Positions 6,079-6,327 of a stretch of 6,327 bases of DNA are shown here, piece after piece. Under the pieces are notes generated by a model that was given only the letters and a program-made list of their open reading frames with translations, made no database searches and was not told where the DNA came from. The position numbers were made by a program, and so were the translations under genes. This DNA is from Bacteroidia bacterium (GTDB taxonomy: Bacteria > Bacteroidota > Bacteroidia > NS11-12g > UBA955). Each line of letters begins with the position of its first letter. The stretch's first letter is position 1. The DNA lies in contig JADLHV010000177.1 in the NCBI GenBank assembly GCA_020848595.1, positions 1-6,327 on the forward strand. Reading direction: 5' to 3'.

Positions 6079-6086
6079 TAAATTTG
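6079..6086 (+). promoter_or_regulatory. Promoter -7 box (TAAATTTG) for the bacilliredoxin gene
   Basis: TAAATTTG followed by CA is a perfect -7 match. Transcription would start near 6092, about ten bases before ATG 6103. There is no TTTG at the -33 position; ATAGGA (6055-6060) occupies it, as upstream of purQ. Confidence 0.7.
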
Positions 6087-6102
6087 CAGAAAAAAGTAGA
6101 TT

Positions 6103-6327
6103 ATGCCATATCCAGAAATGCTTGTGAGTCCAATGAGAGCCGAACTAACGAATGTTGGCTTTAAAGAATTAAAAACACCTGAAGAAGTTGAACAGAATAT
6201 GTCTGAAGCAAAAGGTATAAGTTTAGTGGTTGTAAATTCAGTTTGCGGTTGTGCAGCTGGAGCAGCAAGACCTGGCATTATACGTTCGTTAGCCAACGAC
6301 AAGAAACCAGATAATCTTTTTACTGTA
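6103..6327 (+). CDS. BrxA/BrxB-family bacilliredoxin (N-terminal part, cut by window edge)
   Basis: The frame from ATG 6103 is open for 75 codons to the window edge. It begins MPYPEMLVSPMRAELTNVGF and contains VVVNSVCGCAAGAARPG, the hallmark of the BrxA/BrxB (YphP/YqiW) thioredoxin-like family, with the unusual CGC active site at Cys48 and Cys50. In Firmicutes these cytoplasmic proteins remove bacillithiol from S-bacillithiolated proteins after oxidative stress. The full family length is about 140 residues, so roughly the last 60-65 are missing here. A TAAATTTG box just upstream and the short leader support this start. The gene is divergent from the dioxygenase-like gene. Whether this organism makes bacillithiol cannot be seen here; BrxA versus BrxB cannot be decided from this part. 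Confidence 0.93.
   Translation, partial: MPYPEMLVSPMRAELTNVGFKELKTPEEVEQNMSEAKGISLVVVNSVCGCAAGAARPGIIRSLANDKKPDNLFTV

Noticed and set aside
6078..6302. A 74-residue open frame on the minus strand
   Set aside because: It is the antisense shadow of the bacilliredoxin gene, whose plus-strand protein has a clear family motif and promoter; the minus frame matches nothing I recognise.
1..6327. A new defence, mobile or multi-gene system
   Set aside because: All complete genes belong to known families with housekeeping, stress or envelope roles, and there are no transposase, phage, CRISPR or attachment-site signs.

Overview
The window looks like ordinary chromosome from a low-GC member of the Bacteroidota. 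The main evidence is promoter style: several genes are preceded by the TAnnTTTG -7 element typical of that phylum, and ribosome binding sites are mostly absent. Gene content agrees: an outer-membrane barrel-like protein with a signal peptide, stand-alone PurQ, HemW, a tandem UspA protein, a secreted MuiA/DUF4139 protein and a BrxA/BrxB-type bacilliredoxin. I cannot place it below phylum level.

Layout. Positions 1-280 (minus) hold the N-terminal part of an exported, probably outer-membrane protein. Divergent from it is purQ (417-1115, plus), which ends tail to tail with hemW (minus, stop at 1104) and overlaps it by 12 bp. hemW is divergent from a two-domain universal stress protein (2386-3192, plus), with an AT-rich promoter region between them. 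That gene converges on a MuiA-family gene (3195-4874, minus) with only 2 bp between the stop codons. Upstream of muiA on the same strand is a DODA/YgiD-type dioxygenase-like gene (4927-5880, minus). Divergent from it, the first 75 codons of a bacilliredoxin gene (6103 onward, plus) run off the right edge.

The genes do not form one pathway. They are housekeeping and stress functions: purine synthesis, heme handling, stress and thiol redox, and envelope. The only plausible co-transcribed pair is the dioxygenase-like gene and muiA. I see no mobile element, CRISPR array, tRNA, rRNA or new multi-gene system.

The points most worth a second look are small. PurQ appears to carry Asn where the family has its catalytic-triad His. 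HemW carries Gln where the family has the His of HNxxYW. The dioxygenase-like protein has an export-signal-like N-terminus. Two adjacent dyads lie in the 3' end of that gene, just upstream of muiA. All long reading-frame starts that use TTG, and one that uses ATG, overlap or lie upstream of promoter elements and were trimmed.
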